DNA of 64,000 nucleotides from Ottelia alismoides. Its lineage: Eukaryota; Streptophyta; Magnoliopsida; Alismatales; Hydrocharitaceae. The position numbers were made by a program, and so were the translations under genes. Shown piece after piece: positions 1 through 13,530 of the stretch. How positions within the stretch are numbered: position 1 is the stretch's first letter; each line of letters opens with the position of its first letter. The stretch is from positions 558,001 to 622,000 of the forward strand of contig JAZKJV010007242.1 of assembly GCA_037367405.1 (NCBI GenBank). Direction: 5' to 3'. Below the pieces are notes generated by a model that worked only from the letters and a program-made list of their open reading frames with translations, did no database searches and had not been told where the DNA came from.

Positions 1-2
1 AT

Positions 3-2326
3 GAGGCCGAGGCCTTAACGGAGGAGATCGAGGAGGAGGGGCAGACCGTCGGAGAGGTCTTGAGGATCAAGGAGCTTCTTACCAATAACGAGTATAAGGT
101 CTGCTTGCTAGTTTTCCCTGTTTTTCTGTTGATCTTGCTGTTCATGATTAGTTTGGCTGTTTGTAAAGGATCATCGATTTGATTTGTAACGTTTGTTTCT
201 GTTTGAATTCACTGTTTAATTGCAGTCGGAATCCGTATTGTTCGAGTCGTTAAGGAGGCTCCAGTTGATGGGTCTTTCTGTGGAAACACTCAAGGTGTGT
301 GTGCTTGCTAACTGTCAGTTTCTTGCTGTTCGAACTAAATGGAATTTGGAATTGGATGTATATGGTCGGGTCAATGATCATAGTAATGACCTTTTTTCCT
401 TTGTGATTTTCGGTTGTTTAGTCTCTTCTTTCGCTCTTGTCTACAGGCGACCGAGATTGGGAAGACTGTAAATGGCCTGAGGAAACACGTCTCAAAGCAG
501 ATCCGGCAGCTCGCGAGGACCCTTATCGAGTAAGTCCTTTTTTTTGGGCATGATGCTCATCTTGTAGACAATTTACAGTTGTTCTGTTTTAAATCGAGAG
601 CGTGATGATGGATCCCTTAACGACAGAAGAGGAACTGTTGTCTGTTGATCAATAGCTCGTGAAAACTGGGAAACTTGACCTTGTTCGCTATATGAAACCT
701 TCACGGACAGTTTCCGACCTCCCATCACCTGAAAATAACCAAAATTAGCACACGTTGGTTGGCAGCATGCTCCATTGTTCCCAATCTTTATGCTTAGATA
801 TTAGTTCCCGCTTCGTCTTAGCTAATCCTTTAGCTTGTGTTGATGCATATTTATGTTTCCATATTTCAAAACCTCATGTTTCCGACATCGATGAACTGAT
901 GTAAACTTCAAAAAACTTAATGTCTTTGTACATCGACATAGAACTGCTGGACATATTTCTGAGAGTAATTCCCGAATATGTAAAGTTGAAATCGAGATAT
1001 CGATATGCTGCTAACCTTCTTTATATATATTTACCTATTAGGAATAGGAAACTCTTACAAGATGATTGACGTTTTCTCTGTATCTTGTTTACACAGTGGA
1101 TGGAAAGCCATGGTGGAGGAATGGGCAAATTCCACGGCTGTTCTTTCTGGTGATGTACTGTTATGCATAGTTTGCCTTTACTTGTTTCCGTCACGCAAAT
1201 TGCTTACTTTAGTTCGTTCTTACAGAGGCTACGCCAGAATCAGCTAACCCTCCTCCGACTTTTGATGAATGGGACGGACTTGCCTTGCCTCCTCTCGATG
1301 AGGGAGCTCTTTTCGCTACCCAGACGGGCACGATGGAGTTGTCTCAGGTAGCTAAAGCAGTTTGCATTAGTTACTAGATATATTATTTACGTGAAGACAA
1401 GGACTGATTCATGTCTGATCTCCTTGTCATTATTACGTTGGATTGTGAAGTTCTTCGAGGGCATGGATGACGACGGAAGTATGTGAAATCCCTGGGCTTC
1501 TTTGAATTTCTGACGGCTTTTGAAAGTTCCCATGTGCTTATAGATATTCCTGTTTGCTTGGGTTTTGATTTCAGATTTTAGAAGCTCTGGGGAATTTGAT
1601 GCTGCTGTCAATACTAGGAAGATATCACTGGTAGAAACCAGTCAGAATCGTACAAGAAAGCCGCACAGCTATGAGCCGAGAGATGCAGATGACAAACACC
1701 CCATGAGGATGCAGGAAACACTCAACAACCTAACAAGTCATTCGAACGTGCAAGATAAGTCTCGAGGGCCAATCCATGCCGCAGTATATCAACATAAGCA
1801 ATCGAATGTTGAAGGCACATGTACTGGTTTGGAAACCACAAGACCTCCAAAGCCGAGTAACAATCAGAGAGCTGTTCGAGACACGAGGATCCAAAACCGT
1901 CCCTCGGAAGTTCAACAGAAGCCACCAGCTGTTCTAAATGATGTATGCACGATAAACACATGATATTTTGTGTTATCCACTAGTAAAAGCTCTATAGCAT
2001 CTAATTTCGAGTGAACCGCATTTACAGAAAGCATGTGCAGAAGATCGTTCCGTGCGGGAAAAACTCGAAATCGCCAAGAGGAAGCTCCACGAAGGATACC
2101 GACAAGCTGAAACTGGTTAGTATTCTTTCTTCTAGTTTTGCGGGCTAATACCATATGCTCGATTCAGCAAAACTCATTGTGTTTCATTGATGGACATGCA
2201 GCAAAGAGGCAAAGGACGATCCAAGTAATGGAGTTGCAGGACCTGCCTAAACAAGGGCTTGACAATCGGCAACTTCATCAGAAGCCAATAAACGGAAACC
2301 GGCATTGGACAAACAGACGCGTGTGA
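3..2326 (+). CDS. MED26-like Mediator / TFIIS N-terminal-domain protein, 3' part, 9 exons
   Basis: Exons read by eye: 3-98, 226-294, 447-529, 1097-1149, 1226-1347, 1451-1478, 1575-1942, 2028-2115, 2202-2326. All introns are GT-AG and all junctions keep one frame (1032 nt, stop TGA 2324-2326), which is strong evidence for a real gene. The gene continues off the left edge, so the start is missing. Exons 1-4 encode a TFIIS-N / LW-type helical bundle (pieces such as LRIKELLTNNEYK, ESLRRLQLMGLSVETLK, DGWKAMVEEW). The C-terminus has a conserved basic segment (REKLEIAKRKLHEGY, then AKRQRTIQVMELQDLPKQGL) that I recognise from plant MED26b/c proteins. Members are nuclear and thought to link Mediator with elongation factors. 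The middle (exon 7) is polar and probably disordered. Exon 6 is only 28 nt with a weak acceptor (GAAG) and is the least certain. The paralogue cannot be decided. Confidence 0.87.
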
Positions 2327-2800
2327 TGGTTCTACGCGTGTCCAATACTTCATTGACTCTACTGCATCTTGCTTGTTAGTCGATGCAGGCAAGGCCAACC
2401 TCGCTTTACTTTATCAAGTTGGCTCGGATATGGTTAACTCTTACCCTGTCGACGAAGAGAAGAAAGCGCCAACCGTTTCGAAGGGACCCTATAGAGAGAG
2501 AGGAAAAACACATGTCACTCCTATGGGTGTTATTTATACTTGGATAGAGATACTACAGCGGAATCCGACCAGGAAACCTTGATTGGGTTCACTCTGTCAA
2601 ATTCCTAGAAACGAGAACACACCTCTGCGGCAAACTTTGACATCTTCTGTGGAATTTTCAGTCTTATAACTGTTATTTCCCTTGGCATTATTCTTAATAA
2701 CACCTTGCTCAAGACTAATTGCTTCTCCTTATATTAGTAAGTTTTTGTTTCTGAATGGCAACTACCATGTTGCTTCTGGATGCAACTGAATGCGAGTCAT
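2327..2800 (+). other. Probable 3' UTR and downstream flank of the MED26-like gene
   Basis: No coding potential follows the stop at 2326. The T-rich stretch at 2640-2760, with AATAAC-like hexamers near 2694-2702, could serve as the polyadenylation region. The exact cleavage site cannot be seen. Confidence 0.4.
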
Positions 2801-4556
2801 CCTTGGTAAAACGGTCGGCAAATCTTCACGTCTGATTGAGAGCGAGATCGAAAACGGACTGCTGCTGCAAATGGTTAGCTAACCCCAACAAGGGGTTGCA
2901 GTGGTTGTGCTATGAATATCCCCATATCTAGTGGTGGTGGTGTCTGCGAATATCTCCTTTGACTATACAACACAAACTGGACCCCCTTTCCATGTGTATA
3001 CTTGTGTGCATGAAAGGGACCCAAGACATCAAATTCCAAGAGGAATAACATAATATATGTCATGTGATTCCCTTGTTCTATATCCTTATTTGTGTATAAT
3101 AAATGTGGGTGGTATTGGAATGATATCATCCACCCCTTTTGCTTGGGAGGGTGATGGGGAGTTGGGTGGTGTGCCATTGGAGATGAATGGGGTAGGTATG
3201 GGGGCAAGGCATCATTGTGGTCACTCCTTGTTCTGGTTTGTGATTTGTGTGGTCAAGGCTTGGGAGGTGTGGAATGGTGTTGGTGGAGATCTCACTGCCT
3301 CTTCGCGCGTTCTCTTCCTGCACTAGGACAGCTCGCGGCTGGCACGGTTCGCTCCAGTGTGTTCCTCGCATTGCTGACGTGAACTGCACGGTTGCAGTGC
3401 TAGCAGGGCTCTTTGGCATAAGCCACCAGATGAATTGAATGCTGCATCTCGTAGTGGTAGTTTGGTTCTTGGTTGATTGTAATTAGCGTTGAATTAGTGC
3501 TTACCATTAAGTCTTAGTTTATGCTTTGGAGGAGGTGAGGTGCCTTCTTTTGGTAGTTATAATTTCGTGGATTTCTTCTTGTTCTTCTTCCTCTTCGAAT
3601 ATTCTGTTTATTGTGTTTTTCTATTGTGGATGTTTTTTTTATTTTGACAATAGGTAATTTTTCTAGGGTTCTAACTATGTTTCTTGAAGATGGAAGCCTG
3701 CACGCTTAAGGGTCTAGGGTTTAGGGCTATTTTAACGGGTTTTATTGTTGAGTGTGAGGTTTGCGCTCGACTTATTCTGACTATGACATTGAGTTATTGG
3801 ATTCAACAATATAACATGATTCGAACAAAACTTGTTTCGCGTCAATAAAAAAATGTACATGATCATTATTAGTTATGGGAAAACTTCATTTGGATTTTAT
3901 TCAAAACTGCTTAATTGATTGGTTATCATGCCTTCCATTTAGGTATGGTTGTGAACATCATGCCCTCCATTCAAAGGTTTACGGTTCAAACCCCAAAAAA
4001 TACCTATTTCTAGAAAAAAATAACATTATGGAGTGATTTTTGTAGTTTAAAATGATAATAAGTAACTTGAGAATCATTTTGATAAAAATAACTATTGCAT
4101 TTTTAAAATTTTCTCGACGTTAATTCATACAAATTGTTATTTGTATTAGATTCAATCTCTTGATTATACCTAGAAATATATTTTAGTAATGCTTGAATAT
4201 TTACGATGTATAAGGAATATGTATTGAAAATTAACATTGACAAGACATCTTCCTTTTAAATGCATGCATAACATAAAAAAAAGAATAAAATGAGCCTATA
4301 GAACTGTGTGGCGGACTTCGACAAAAGTTTTAAAAACGTCCTATGTGGCGGGCTTTGGACAAAAGTTTTAAAACCTCGGCCCATTTGACTCAACCGGTCC
4401 GACCTGCATTTGTCCATGTATGATCCTCCACCTCTTTCATCCGAAGGAGGCCAAGACCTTCACCTATGATGTGGCTGTTCGAGATCACAATGCTCCTATG
4501 CAACACCACCTTCTGCCACTCCTCAGGAAGAGTGTAGACGTGCACTATTTGCAATC
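2801..4556. other. Intergenic DNA, no gene recognised
   Basis: Only short ORFs without family resemblance are present. Around 2930-3270 the DNA is G/T-rich with repeated GGTGG and GTGTG words, and 4000-4300 is AT-rich. At about 4300-4375 a segment containing TGTGGCGG and ACAAAAGTTTTAAAA occurs twice in tandem, about 41 bp apart. Confidence 0.45.
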
Positions 4557-4765
4557 TTATGGGCTGTTTGATAACTAGGGTGGGGGTGAATTGGGGTATC
4601 CTCCTGTGAATAATAGCTATCTGGATAGTTGGAGAGGATTGAAATGAGAAATATGATGTAATGTCACATTGATTTGTGATGAAATTCCAACCCACGAATG
4701 CGGAGAGGTAGATCAGGTTACCTCAAGTTACCCTAAGGTAACGTGGTAACCAAACATGAATACAT
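4557..4765. mobile_element. Possible MITE remnant
   Basis: The segment opens with GGGCTGTTTGATAAC and closes with GTGGTAACCAAACATGAA. The ends are imperfect inverted repeats around the core TGTTTGRTWAC, a common look for plant DNA-transposon termini. No convincing target duplication was found, so the boundaries and the class are guesses. Confidence 0.3.
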
Positions 4766-5714
4766 CGATTGCAACCATCAATGATTTTCTGACTATATAA
4801 TTGGCACGACAAATCATTTACCACGCCGAGGGTCCTCCGCCTCTTCTAGCATCCCTCACTATTAAATATGTTATTTACTAATAAATTATATAAACATTAG
4901 TTATTCAGTGGTAATAAATAAAGAAGTATCAATTACTTATTTGATACAAAATATTTGAACACATAAACATAAATGAAATTAAGCTTATCATGGAGGTTTA
5001 TTATTATTTATTAGTATTAAATTAAACGAATGTAACTATTAAATTTAATTCCGGACTATGTGCATTAAATTCAATTTATATTGAATAGTTATAAACAAAT
5101 AAAGTAAAATATTTAGATCCTATTAGGTTAACATGAAAAAAACATTTTCCCAAATTGTGAATATACAATCTGCCTAAGCAATGAATAGATAAGTAGATCA
5201 CACAAGGAAAAAGAGAGAGAAAAGCACCACATCCATGTCCATGAAAGAAACCACCTAAACATGACAGAGAAGGATACCTACTAGAAGTTGGCTTTGCATA
5301 ATTTGGTTCACGTAGCTTTCATTAATAGTTCACATAATTTCACCACTATGTGATGAAGCTCCTCAAATTGCTAACCTTGAAACACAAACAGGTCATTTGA
5401 CTACATGATCTACATGTTCGTTGATCAGGTCAACGATTGATCGACATTGCAGGTGGATGATTATTCTTTCCTTCTCTCATAGTAACCATTGCAGAGCATT
5501 CTCTAGACAATAGCATCTACGTCTGTGAGTCCTTACTCCTTCATACTTTAACATGGTCATTCTTCTCGAAGGATAACAACAAATCAATAGAAATTCGAAA
5601 GTCTCGAATATATCCACCTCACTGACACTTAAACAAAACATAATTTCACATTTAGTTTAAACATGGTACACTGCAATGTATTAGATTCTCACATTGCACG
5701 AAATGTACGTTAAC
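4766..5714. other. AT-rich intergenic DNA
   Basis: Low-complexity AT-rich DNA at 4860-5130 is followed by unremarkable sequence. No ORF, RNA gene or repeat could be assigned. Confidence 0.4.
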
Positions 5715-5948
5715 TTAAGCTCCCGTCTCCCTAGTAATGTCTAGTCCTCGCCGTGGTTGGGATTGAAACCCAACAAATTCTCGCAGTATGTACTCTAATC
5801 CAACTTCGGGTGCTCCTCGTACCCATTTATTGGACACTCGTTGACCCTTAAATGTGACAGTTGTTTCTCCGTGCTTGAAGTTAAAAGTACGTGTCTCTAG
5901 CCACCATCTCTGATCAAATATCTTCAATAGACTGAAATAGTTGGGCAC
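5715..5948 (-). pseudogene. Plant-mobile-domain (PMD / aminotransferase-like) gene fragment
   Basis: The 77-residue frame includes LLKIFDQRWWLETRTFNF followed by KHGETTVTF. This matches the signature of the plant mobile domain family (PF10536): an ERW-x-ETHTF-like block, then HGE-TVTL. PMD proteins occur as MAIN-type host proteins and as passengers of plant transposons. Only one block survives: the downstream conserved motifs are absent and the frame then diverges, so this is a relic. No transposon termini were found around it. The family call rests on motif memory, not on a search. Confidence 0.55.
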
Positions 5949-6249
5949 ACTTTAGATTGGAGATGCAATGAAAACCATTGATATCTAGAACAATATCACT
6001 TTGCGCCTCCTAATGAATAAGGTTGAATGTCCAACCTTGTTTGACAAAAACGATGCCGTTGAATATAGTAATTTCAGTATTTGTTGTCAAATTACATGAT
6101 AATGATAATAACACATGTTTAGCACATTATTAAAGGCAATTACCAACATGTCATCTACGAGAGGTTGGGTGGAGTTGTGTTATGCTTGTTGATTAAAACC
6201 AGACTCATCCAATGATCCTGCTGCTACATCCATGGCTTTATTTCCTATT

Positions 6250-6392
6250 AGAACTAGAGACAACTGCTGGACATACTCTGCCTCTAGCAGTTGTCACTGA
6301 AGGTCATCCTTTAGTTTTTGCCGGCTGATACTCTGCCACCGATTCAGATTATCTTTGGTCATCTTTAAGAACTAGAGACAACTGCTGGACAT
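6250..6392. repeat. Short direct duplication (25 bp, two copies 118 bp apart)
   Basis: The words AGAACTAGAGACAACTGC and then TGGACAT occur at 6250-6274 and again at 6368-6392. They lie at the start of the copia relic and probably reflect a local tandem duplication of gag sequence. Confidence 0.7.
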
Positions 6393-6418
6393 TTATACTC
6401 TGTCTCTCGTAGAGAATT

Positions 6419-7232
6419 TTGCTTATTTTGCATCATTTGGAAATAGAGGACGACAAAATTTTTGCGGTGGTCATGGTCGTGAGTTTGGTTGTGGTCGTGG
6501 ATGTGACTCAGGAAATGGATGAGATTTTGGCCATGGTCATAGCCATTAGTTTACTTCTCTATAATATCCATAGTGCATTCATTGTGGGTCTTGGAGCCAT
6601 CCGTCATAGCGTGCTGGGAAAAGTTTGTCATACAACCCGGTGCCAAAAGTGCCTATGATACAATTTCTGATACCACAGAGGACTCACCAGATCAACATTC
6701 TGGTGGAATGTCATCACCATTCAGTGCTTCAGAATACTCTCGCCTGATGCATCTTTTACAGAACTCAGGTTTCTCCACTAGTGAAAGTATTACTACTGCT
6801 AGTCTGGCTACAACTTCAGGTACATTAGCCCACTCCACCAATGTTTCTAGCTCTGTATGGGCTACTGACTTCGGGGCATTTACAAATTTGGCAGGAGAAG
6901 GTAGTCTCCTTACATTCTCAACCTTCTCTAACCCTCTTCCTTTGTGAAGGTGGTTCGGGTTGCTAATGAGGCCCATTCCCATGTCATTGCTGCAAGAACT
7001 GTGGAGTTCTTCTCCAAGCTCTAACTGATTGGAGTTCATTGTGCCCCTACTTTTCCTCTTATCTTATTAGCTGTTCAAATATATGTATCGAGCATAATTA
7101 TCGAATGATTTTTAATGAGTTCTGTTGTTATTTTTAGGACATCCAGATGAAATATGTTTTTGACAGGGAACATGAGAAGAATTGCCTCTACTTTCTTGAT
7201 ATTCCTTCTAATTCAAGTTTTGTTGGCACTGT
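6419..7232 (+). pseudogene. Degenerate Ty1/copia gag and protease region
   Basis: Translated piecewise, 6440-6660 shows a Gly/Arg-rich tail and a zinc-knuckle-like CIHCGSWSH block with a broken last cysteine. At about 6860-6950 the frame reads VWATDFGAF and then GSLLTFSTFSNP. This aligns with the copia protease block W-DSGA-DH followed by LF-SF, with the catalytic DSG changed to DFG. Several stops and frame changes make it non-functional. The relic is cut at 7232 by a minus-strand LTR and resumes at 16617. Confidence 0.6.
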
Positions 7233-10200
7233 TGATAAGCATGAAAATCGAGAGCCGCTAATGTATCTGATAAACCAGACATACTGTCATTGAGATGACT
7301 GCTCAAGTCCTGGCTAATTCAACAGTCAACCCACACAATCAAGTAATCAATCAAAATGAGGGGTTAAAATTTATAATAACCCTATATATATGTATAATGG
7401 AAGTACTTATAGGGTATCAAACACTGTGAGCAAGGTTAAAGGACAACAAAAATTGACAAAAGAAGGCAAAATTTTTTTAGTGTTTTTATGAGGTTTTTTT
7501 GAGTTTTAAGCAGGTTTTTAATTTTTAAAAATTTAATTTATAGATTTTTATTTTTAATATATATGTATTTCAATTTTTATTTTTTAATTAGATATAACAT
7601 TAATATTTATAATATATATATAGATAATAAAGATATCAAATGAAGTTAAGATAAAGAAAATACCCTAACGTACAATCTTTTTTATTTTTTAAGGTTTTAA
7701 AATATCTTTTCTATTATTTTCAATAATAATATTAGTAAATGTAGTGTATATATATGCATGCTTTTATATATAGATATGCTTAAAAATTCTCAAAACAAAA
7801 TGTTTTTTATTTTTTCAAAATAATTTTTTCTATTTTTGGTTTTTTCTTCTGAATTTTTGGTAATTTTTTATTTTTAATTGAATTAAAATAGGAAAATATT
7901 GAGTGATAATATATAACCAACATGTTTTGGATTTCAAAAATATTTATGTAGCTCAAAAATTTCCAAAAAACAATTTAAATGTAAAGAACATTTAATAAAA
8001 ATACATAAACGTGAAACACAATTTTTGCATTTTTTTATACTTTTTATAGGGTCAGAAATGTTTTACATTTTTTATTTTTTTTATTTTTTAGTGATTTTTG
8101 GTCTGTAGGTGCAAAACACGATAATAAATCTTATATTATTTTTTTTGAATTAAAAATTTTTTTATATATTTTTATGTATTTTTAAAACTAGACAATGATA
8201 AAGTGTTTTGTTTTTTATTTTTAATAAACATAAAATATATAGTAAATACCTAATTAAAAATATGTGTGATTGATATAGATATTTAACATTTAGTATAATT
8301 TTATACAAATTTTAAGAGCAATCGAGCTATTTTTTAAAACAAAATCAATAAAAAGAAAATGCATCCTAGTAGAGGTATTTTTGAGTATATAATAAAAGTT
8401 TGGGATATTCCCGAACAATATACTCAATTCCAGGGAAAAATGCAAAATTCTCAAATATTCTCAATAAAATACATCCGTAAAGGTATACATGCAATTATCT
8501 AGGAGTTTAGGGGATAGACAAGAATTTTACCAGAAATACTACATGTAATATTGAAATTTAGGGACTAAAATGAAATATAGAAACCCCAAGGGATCCTTTG
8601 CAAAATTCCCATCCCTTATGCGCACAAGCATGCGAGGTGACGTGGTGAGGGACTTAAGTGTAGGTGTAAATCACAAGAGTCAAGGGCTTACTAGCAAATT
8701 TTACAAAAAATTTATAACTACAAACAAATGTTTTTAAACTAAATAATAAAATAGATAAAGGGAGGGAACGAAGTACAAAATACCCTCCGCTTGGCACTGG
8801 GCGACGGTCCGGATGACTTTACCAATCCACTTGGCGCCTGATTGATGATGGATACCCCTTCAACGACAAAAGGCTGAGATTAGATCTCAGTGGCTGGATC
8901 AACAGTCGAGGGCACCCAGATCTGATGGCTGCTCGGAGGCACATTCTTGATCCGATGGTAAGGAGGATGCTTGGAAGAAGACATGAATAGCTCTCTTCCT
9001 GCGAGCTTTGATCCGCAAAATCTTACTGCTCAGTCCTCTCCCTACACTACAGGAGTGCCCTTCGTGTTCCTAGCGGATTCCACATCAAGTGATGGCTTCA
9101 AAAGGATATTGGGGCTCATCGATGGAGCCTTGAAGCGTAGAGGTACCTGGAGTGCTCGTCCTGTTGAGAATACCCCTTAGATGGGGGCTCTTTCAGCACT
9201 GTACCTGCTGGGTTAGGAAAAAGGAGTCTTTCAACTCTATACCTGTTGGGTTAGCAAAAGGAGTCAAAAGCAAAGCCTCTAGTAGTTCTCTTGAGTGAAA
9301 GCGAGCGGAGATGCGTCGTGCCGGTGATGTCCTATGAAAGGTAGAGGAGTGGACATCAAATTCTCAAACTAGAAGGATTCGAGGCAAATGGAGATGATCT
9401 GGAGATGGAGAACATGATGGGAGAGGAGATGGATGCAGAGTGGTGTTCGGAACATGATCAGGTATGGTGGAACGAAGGGTTAGAACTAGAGATCTAACAT
9501 ACGATTTTTTGGATTTTATGCGAATCAAAATAGAATGAAATGAAACAAAGTGTGATATTGAACTATTATCTTAGCTAGGAATTGAAAAACACAAAGAAAC
9601 ATAATCCCACATGCTTGGAACAATTGAGAGAAGGAGCTCTCTACGGAGATGGCCGATGGAGCTGGATCGACTCGATTCGACACCTTCCTTGCCCATTGAA
9701 CCTTTGGGGATGTTCCTGCTATCACCAGGAACCTCAACCATGCTTAGGATTTGGGTTTGGATGGGATGAAGAGGAATCAAAGTAAAAATGGGCTTCGGTG
9801 ATGGGTTAGGTACAGAGTCGACTTTGATCGGGGAGGGTTCAGCGCTCCTCCGATTCAGAAATCATATTCACGTGAAAGTTCCATGATTGAGGAGCAAAAG
9901 AGCAGAATAAATCGAGTTCAAATAATGAAAGATCCATCGGGGAAAAATCAAGGAACATCTGGTCAAACATTCTAACATCAACAGAACCAAGGAGGGCAAG
10001 GAGTTGACTGGGGTCAAGTCAGTCTTGACCCTGATTGGTCCACGTGGGCCATAATGCGACAAAGCAGAGAAATAAATCCTTATTAATTCAATTAGAAATA
10101 ATAAATGATTTCACTAATTTTTAGTCAAAACATGAAAAATATTTATTATTTTATGTAGTATTTTATGGTAATTTTTATTTATTTTTATAAGTTAATTTAT

Positions 10201-10763
10201 AATTTGTTACTTTTTACAAGTATAAATATATGTAAATTTACCTATATAATATGTAGTTTATTTTTATTTCTATTCTAAATTTTATTATTGTCTACATATT
10301 TAATACATTTATAACTTATTTAAATACATATAAATATATTTTATTGTATTTTTATGAAGTTGTTTGCATGCTTAAATAAATATGTATATTTATTATATAT
10401 GTATAAGTATGAATAATTCATCTATATGTGTGAATTCATTAATTTATTTTTTATCTTTTTTAATTGTTTTCTTTTATTTTAATAAAGTATATGGATTTCA
10501 TATAATATTTGCAAAATTGTAAAGACATGAAATAGTGAAAAATATAAATAATAAATAAAATAATTATTTTATTCATGCATAATGTATGATAGGAGTCCAA
10601 ACTATAACTTTTGCATCTTTACTCCAAACAGAATGAAACTACCTTAATTAAATGAGTAATTAAAAGTTATATACAATTAAAGTGATTTGATGAATTTTGA
10701 GTTCATATGGAGAAGATACATGTCTATGAAGTTTGGATTTTGGCTTTTTATTTTGAGATTAGA

Positions 10764-12186
10764 GGGTGAGTCCCTGTCCTTTGGCTTCGTGCTTGGCACC
10801 CAAGGTAGCCGGACTGAGATAGAAGAGGAAGGAGGTTTTTCTTTCGCTTTGCACCCCCAGCTCAGTCGTGGATTCTCCCATGTGATTGCTTGTGGCTTCT
10901 CCCTCGGTGACTGCTCCCTTGTCACTGCCTTGCTTCTCGCTACCCTGCTTGACCCTCGGCACCCACTCCCGCTGACCCTGTGGCTTGACTGCGGATGATA
11001 GTGGCTTTACTGGGGATTCTTGCAGCTTCGCCCCTTCTTTCAATAAACTTGCTTGCCGCGTCTATCCGAAGTTTTTGTGTCCGGCTTGCTTGCGCATCTT
11101 GTCTTTGCATCCTGGGCTTGGGATAACTTTCTTCTTGTCTCATCTAACTAGCTTGAGATCTAGCCTTTTCCGATACACAGTGTGTGAGTCTGTCCTATGA
11201 AATCTAGGAGGCCGGCCAGCGAGGCGTTGCACCCGCATTGTTGCAGCTTTGAGCCTACTCGCTGCGACAACCATTTACAGAGAAGAGGGGATCTGATAGA
11301 TGATCTTCAAATGAGCAAGTCCACAAACCTCACCTCCTTAATGTCCTCTCGTCGAACTACAAATATAGCTGATAGCTTGGCGCCCTCACTGACCTGCTTG
11401 ATCATACCCTCATAGCACCCTCCAGAGTATTAGGTTTCACCTTTAAGGTTGTTTGAAAGGTGGTGCGACAACGCCTGCAAGAAAGCAATCTAACTCTTTT
11501 ACACCAGCCGTTACTGAAGAGTTCAGATATGCCAGTCCCGAATTCACCTTTAGACCAGTGCCAGCTACAGATTGAGAACCTGTCTTTATGACCCAGCTCT
11601 GACCTGCAAGCGGAAAGGAACTGCACTCAACTGCATGCCCTTCGGTCGTCTCGGTCGTCCAAGAGAGACCGCAGGGACATTCCTCACATTAGTCTGAGGC
11701 CTTTCTCTTAGGTTTTTTCTCATGGGCAGGCCATTTGCACTACAGACCCAGGTGGAGAAGAGTAGACATCGAGGTGCCGCCAAACCTCCCCATGTTCACT
11801 CTTGGTTGGGGAAGATCAGTCAGTTATCCCGTCAGTGACTTTTCTCCGTTGAGGCCCTTCCACTCGGGTGCTTTCAACAGTAATGCTCGTAGCTGAGGCC
11901 GACTTTCATCTCAGGATTTTGCAGTCAAGCTCCCTTCTGCCTTTGCACCGGTAGTGATTGAGAATCTCCTGATCTGGTCCGTCTCTATCCCACCACTGGA
12001 AAAGAAGACTAATTCCCGGGTCGGATTTTGTGGATATTTGTTCGACGATTCACGGCGTCACCAAACAATCAAGAGAATTGGAGGGATACTAGCACAATCC
12101 TCTAGGAGAGGTGTACCAGATACCCCACCCAAAAGCTAGGGCTGGGCTTGGTCAGAGTCCCCCTTCCGCTTGTGAGACCCCCAAAA
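10764..12186. other. Foreign segment inside the old LTR, origin unclear
   Basis: At about 10764 LTR similarity stops abruptly and the DNA becomes GC-balanced and unlike the flanks. Similarity resumes at about 16177. ORFs are short and unrecognised. The texture resembles plant mitochondrial or retroelement-internal DNA, but no gene can be named. Confidence 0.4.
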
Positions 12187-12500
12187 AATAAGGCTCTGAT
12201 TCCACTACTATATATTCGGGGTCCAGTCCGTAGGTTAAACTCTGTCTCAGAATCAGGGGTTAGGAGTCGGCAAGGGGACTATTATCTTAAACACCGCTGA
12301 CGGTCCATACTAATGGATTCAGGTTCATAACCGTGGGTTCCAATGCACAAGATCTTGTATCACTTATCAATGAGGTCCTATCAATTAGTATTACACAGAA
12401 GAAATCAATTATAGAAATTAATACAATTGAATCACAATAGAAAAACTTGAGATTTACGATCCCATGTAAGATCAGTTCAGGATCATGGGATAATTTTCGT
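12187..12500 (-). mobile_element. Possible LTR edge with Met-tRNA-type primer site
   Basis: On the minus strand, TGGAATCAGAGCC (about 12193-12205) is one base from the primer-binding site TGGTATCAGAGCC used by many plant copia elements. The DNA on the LTR side (to about 12500) would then be an LTR fragment. No second LTR was found. Confidence 0.25.
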
Positions 12501-13405
12501 GACGAATATGGGTAGTCAGGTTGACCAGATGTGGCTATGGTCTTCGTTGGTTGTCTTCCCGTCTTCGGTCTATTGGGGAAAGGGGGAATTTCCTGCTGGG
12601 GCAGGAAAGTCCTTCTTTTCGTCCCGGTCATCTGCAAATAAATGCTTCTTTTTGCTTTTCCACCACGCCACAGAGGCTGAAAAAGAAGCTACTCTCCTAA
12701 GTAGAGGAGAGTCGGGACAGGAAAGATTCCTAAAAAAGGACAGAGGGAGCAGCAACCTAACTAACTTTTTCTCAGATTCAAAAGAAACTCGAAGAGCTAT
12801 GAGGCCACAATCCGAACCAGAAAAATGCGTGTCAAAGACCAAATCCTAGATATCGTTAACCAATGACATACTTTTGATAACATATTTATATAAGAAATCA
12901 GTGGCAAATTAGCGAAGGCTTATCTTTTTTTTGAATTTATATAATAGCAAGCATTGACTATAATTCTAGTTGGTTATTTTCATAATATTATGTGGTTTTC
13001 ATTAATGTTCGCCTCGCGGGTTCGTTCCCTGTTTTCCCTGCGTTTCGCATTCAGAAAGCTTATTGGAGAATGAGGGGATGGACCTGGGAAATGCCATTAC
13101 TCAGCCTCTTAGTCGAAGCTTCTCGCGAGCTTATTATGTAGAGCTTGAAGGCGGAGCTGAAGGGGAAGGAAATATGTCTTCTCAGCGGCTTGTTAAACAT
13201 CATAGCAAAAGCGCTGCAACTATCATGTCAATTTCCTCGGAACAGTTCCTGGTAATAGAGAAAGAACCAAGCATTCATATAATTAGAAAAAAGAACTTTC
13301 TAGTTCATTCAGAAAAGAACTATCATTGTCAATCTACAAAATTTGATTTCAAAGTTTATTTAATTATACTTAGGAGAACAAACAGGAATTACTGAATTGT
13401 GCACG
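12501..13405. other. Mitochondrial-like DNA (candidate NUMT)
   Basis: Composition and word use (for example GAGAGTCGGGACAGG, GGTTCGTTCCCTG) look like plant mitochondrial intergenic DNA, and plastid pieces follow directly. A 110-codon frame at 13063-13395 is not recognised. This is a resemblance only. Confidence 0.3.
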
Positions 13406-13410
13406 TTTGG

Positions 13411-13530
13411 TTATCCAACATATCTACCGGTTTGAATTCGAATTTGATTTCTTTCCACACTTCACAAGCATCGGCAAGTTCAAGGCTCCATTTGCAAGCT
13501 TCACGGATAATTTCATTACGAGCTTGTACA
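13411..13530 (-). pseudogene. rbcL: Plastid rbcL 3' fragment (NUPT)
   Basis: On the minus strand the segment reads [11 protein letters not shown], then [12 protein letters not shown] and KPVD, the C-terminal end of the RuBisCO large subunit. Only about 35-40 codons remain, and similarity stops at about 13530. It is a nuclear (or mitochondrion-derived) copy, not a functional gene. With atpB on the opposite strand beyond it, the relative orientation matches the plastid rbcL/atpB pair, but with the intergenic region and both 5' parts missing or replaced. Confidence 0.85.

Noticed and set aside
2373..2582. Small ORF just after the MED26-like stop
   Set aside because: Lies in the probable 3' UTR and has no recognisable motif.
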